Assembly: GCA_002708145.1 (NCBI GenBank)
Contig: PAOV01000014.1
Location: 10,575 to 17,735, forward strand
Direction: 5' to 3'
Length of the DNA stretch: 7,161 nt
Source: Chloroflexota bacterium
GTDB taxonomy: Bacteria > Chloroflexota > Dehalococcoidia > Lucifugimonadales > Lucifugimonadaceae
Numbering within the stretch: the first letter of the stretch is position 1; the number at the start of each line of letters is the position of its first letter. Position numbers and translations under genes: made by a program. Under the pieces are notes generated by a model. The model did no database searches, was not told the DNA's origin, and saw only the letters and a list, made by a program, of their open reading frames with translations. Positions 6,468 to 7,161 of the stretch are shown here, piece after piece.

Positions 6468-7161
6468 ATGAACAGCAACTTAAGAAATCTTATATACGTA
6501 TCTATGGGAACATGTTGCTTTTGGTTATCACTTTATTTATACGTTCCAATACTACCGATACATTCTACCGAATTAGGAGCAAATTTAGAGATAACTGGTT
6601 TTATCATTGCCTCTTATGCGTTAGGCCAACTGATATTTAGAATTCCAATAGGAATTTTATCAGATATATTTAGCAGAAAACTATTCACAATTATTGCTTT
6701 TTCATTATCTAGTATAGGTGCATTAATTTTAGGATTATCTGAAAATCCACATCAATTATTACTTGGTCGATCTATAACGGGGATATCTGCAGCAGGGTGG
6801 GTTTCACTTACAGTTCTATTCTCATCATTTTTCTCTGAGGAAAAGACTCAAAAAAGCGTGACTATATTGATGATAATTAATACAACTTGTGTAGTCTTAG
6901 CTACATTTACAGGAGGTATTTTGGCAGAGTACTACAATAATTCCATAACTTTTTATATTAGCTTTATTATAGGAATTATTGGAATAATTTTCTTATTATT
7001 TTCTAAAGAACCAGATTTTGAAAAAAGTTCTAAAAATTATTTTTTATCAATAAAAAAAATAGTTATCAACAAAACTATAATACGTATTTCAATAATTGCA
7101 ATAACATTACAATTTATAGTTTTTGGGGTAAATTTTGCATTCTTACCTATATATGTTGAAA
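6468..7161 (+). CDS. MFS transporter, N-terminal 231 residues (cut by window edge)
   Basis: An inner-membrane major facilitator superfamily permease. The translation begins MNSNLRNLIYVSMGT and runs open to the edge. Likely membrane helices lie near res 8-31, 42-62, 72-90, 98-120, 131-155, 160-179 and 205-228. The MFS signature motif A is present between helices 2 and 3 (G62-I-L-S-D66-I-F-S-R70-K71), and R101 with G105 in helix 4 fits motif B (GRSITG). Helix 5 ends in TGG, a remnant of the motif C pattern found in 12-helix exporters. Family size (about 400 residues) implies roughly 170 missing at the right edge. There is no clear SD before the ATG at 6468; the next ATG (6504) has none either and would cut into the first helix. 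Translation may be leaderless or SD-independent. It is divergent from the isomerase/propeller operon, so sugar-related import is possible, but drug or metabolite efflux is equally compatible. Confidence 0.9.
   Translation, partial: MNSNLRNLIYVSMGTCCFWLSLYLYVPILPIHSTELGANLEITGFIIASYALGQLIFRIPIGILSDIFSRKLFTIIAFSLSSIGALILGLSENPHQLLLGRSITGISAAGWVSLTVLFSSFFSEEKTQKSVTILMIINTTCVVLATFTGGILAEYYNNSITFYISFIIGIIGIIFLLFSKEPDFEKSSKNYFLSIKKIVINKTIIRISIIAITLQFIVFGVNFAFLPIYVE

Overview
The window is an AT-rich bacterial chromosome segment (roughly one third G+C by eye, with AGA and TTA as the favoured Arg and Leu codons). It is densely packed: the longest non-coding gap is about 166 bp, genes abut or overlap, and Shine-Dalgarno (SD) sites of the AAGGA/GGAG type precede most starts. 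There are no tRNA or rRNA genes, CRISPR arrays, insertion sequences or obvious phage genes. This streamlined, low-G+C layout, plus a Chloroflexota-looking primary sigma factor and a cluster of a sugar-isomerase-like protein, six-bladed beta-propellers and an MFS transporter, suggests a free-living marine bacterium. A SAR202-like member of Chloroflexota is my best guess, but this is inference and a phylogeny could overturn it.

Layout. (1) Positions 1-1826, minus strand: a class I PLP-dependent aminotransferase followed with no gap by a class I fructose-bisphosphate aldolase that runs off the left edge. (2) Positions 1827-1992: a divergent intergenic region with candidate promoters in both directions. 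(3) Positions 1993-3531, plus strand: a primary (RpoD/SigA-type) sigma factor with a TTG start. (4) Positions 3528-6370, minus strand: a probable three-gene operon, transcribed in the order sugar phosphate isomerase/epimerase-like TIM barrel, then two NHL beta-propeller paralogues that carry the active-site residues of peptidyl-alpha-hydroxyglycine alpha-amidating lyase (PAL). The last gene of this operon and the sigma gene converge and their stop codons overlap. (5) Positions 6371-6467: a short divergent intergenic region. (6) Position 6468 to the right edge, plus strand: the N-terminal half of an MFS transporter.

How they fit. The sigma factor is a housekeeping gene and the aldolase is central carbon metabolism. 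The right half looks like an accessory catabolic unit: a transporter divergent from an isomerase/epimerase and two cytosolic PAL-like lyases. PAL chemistry splits alpha-hydroxyglycine-type carbinolamides into an amide and glyoxylate. No monooxygenase (PHM) partner is visible and neither propeller has a signal peptide, so the real substrate is open. The tandem PAL-like pair is the most interesting content here.
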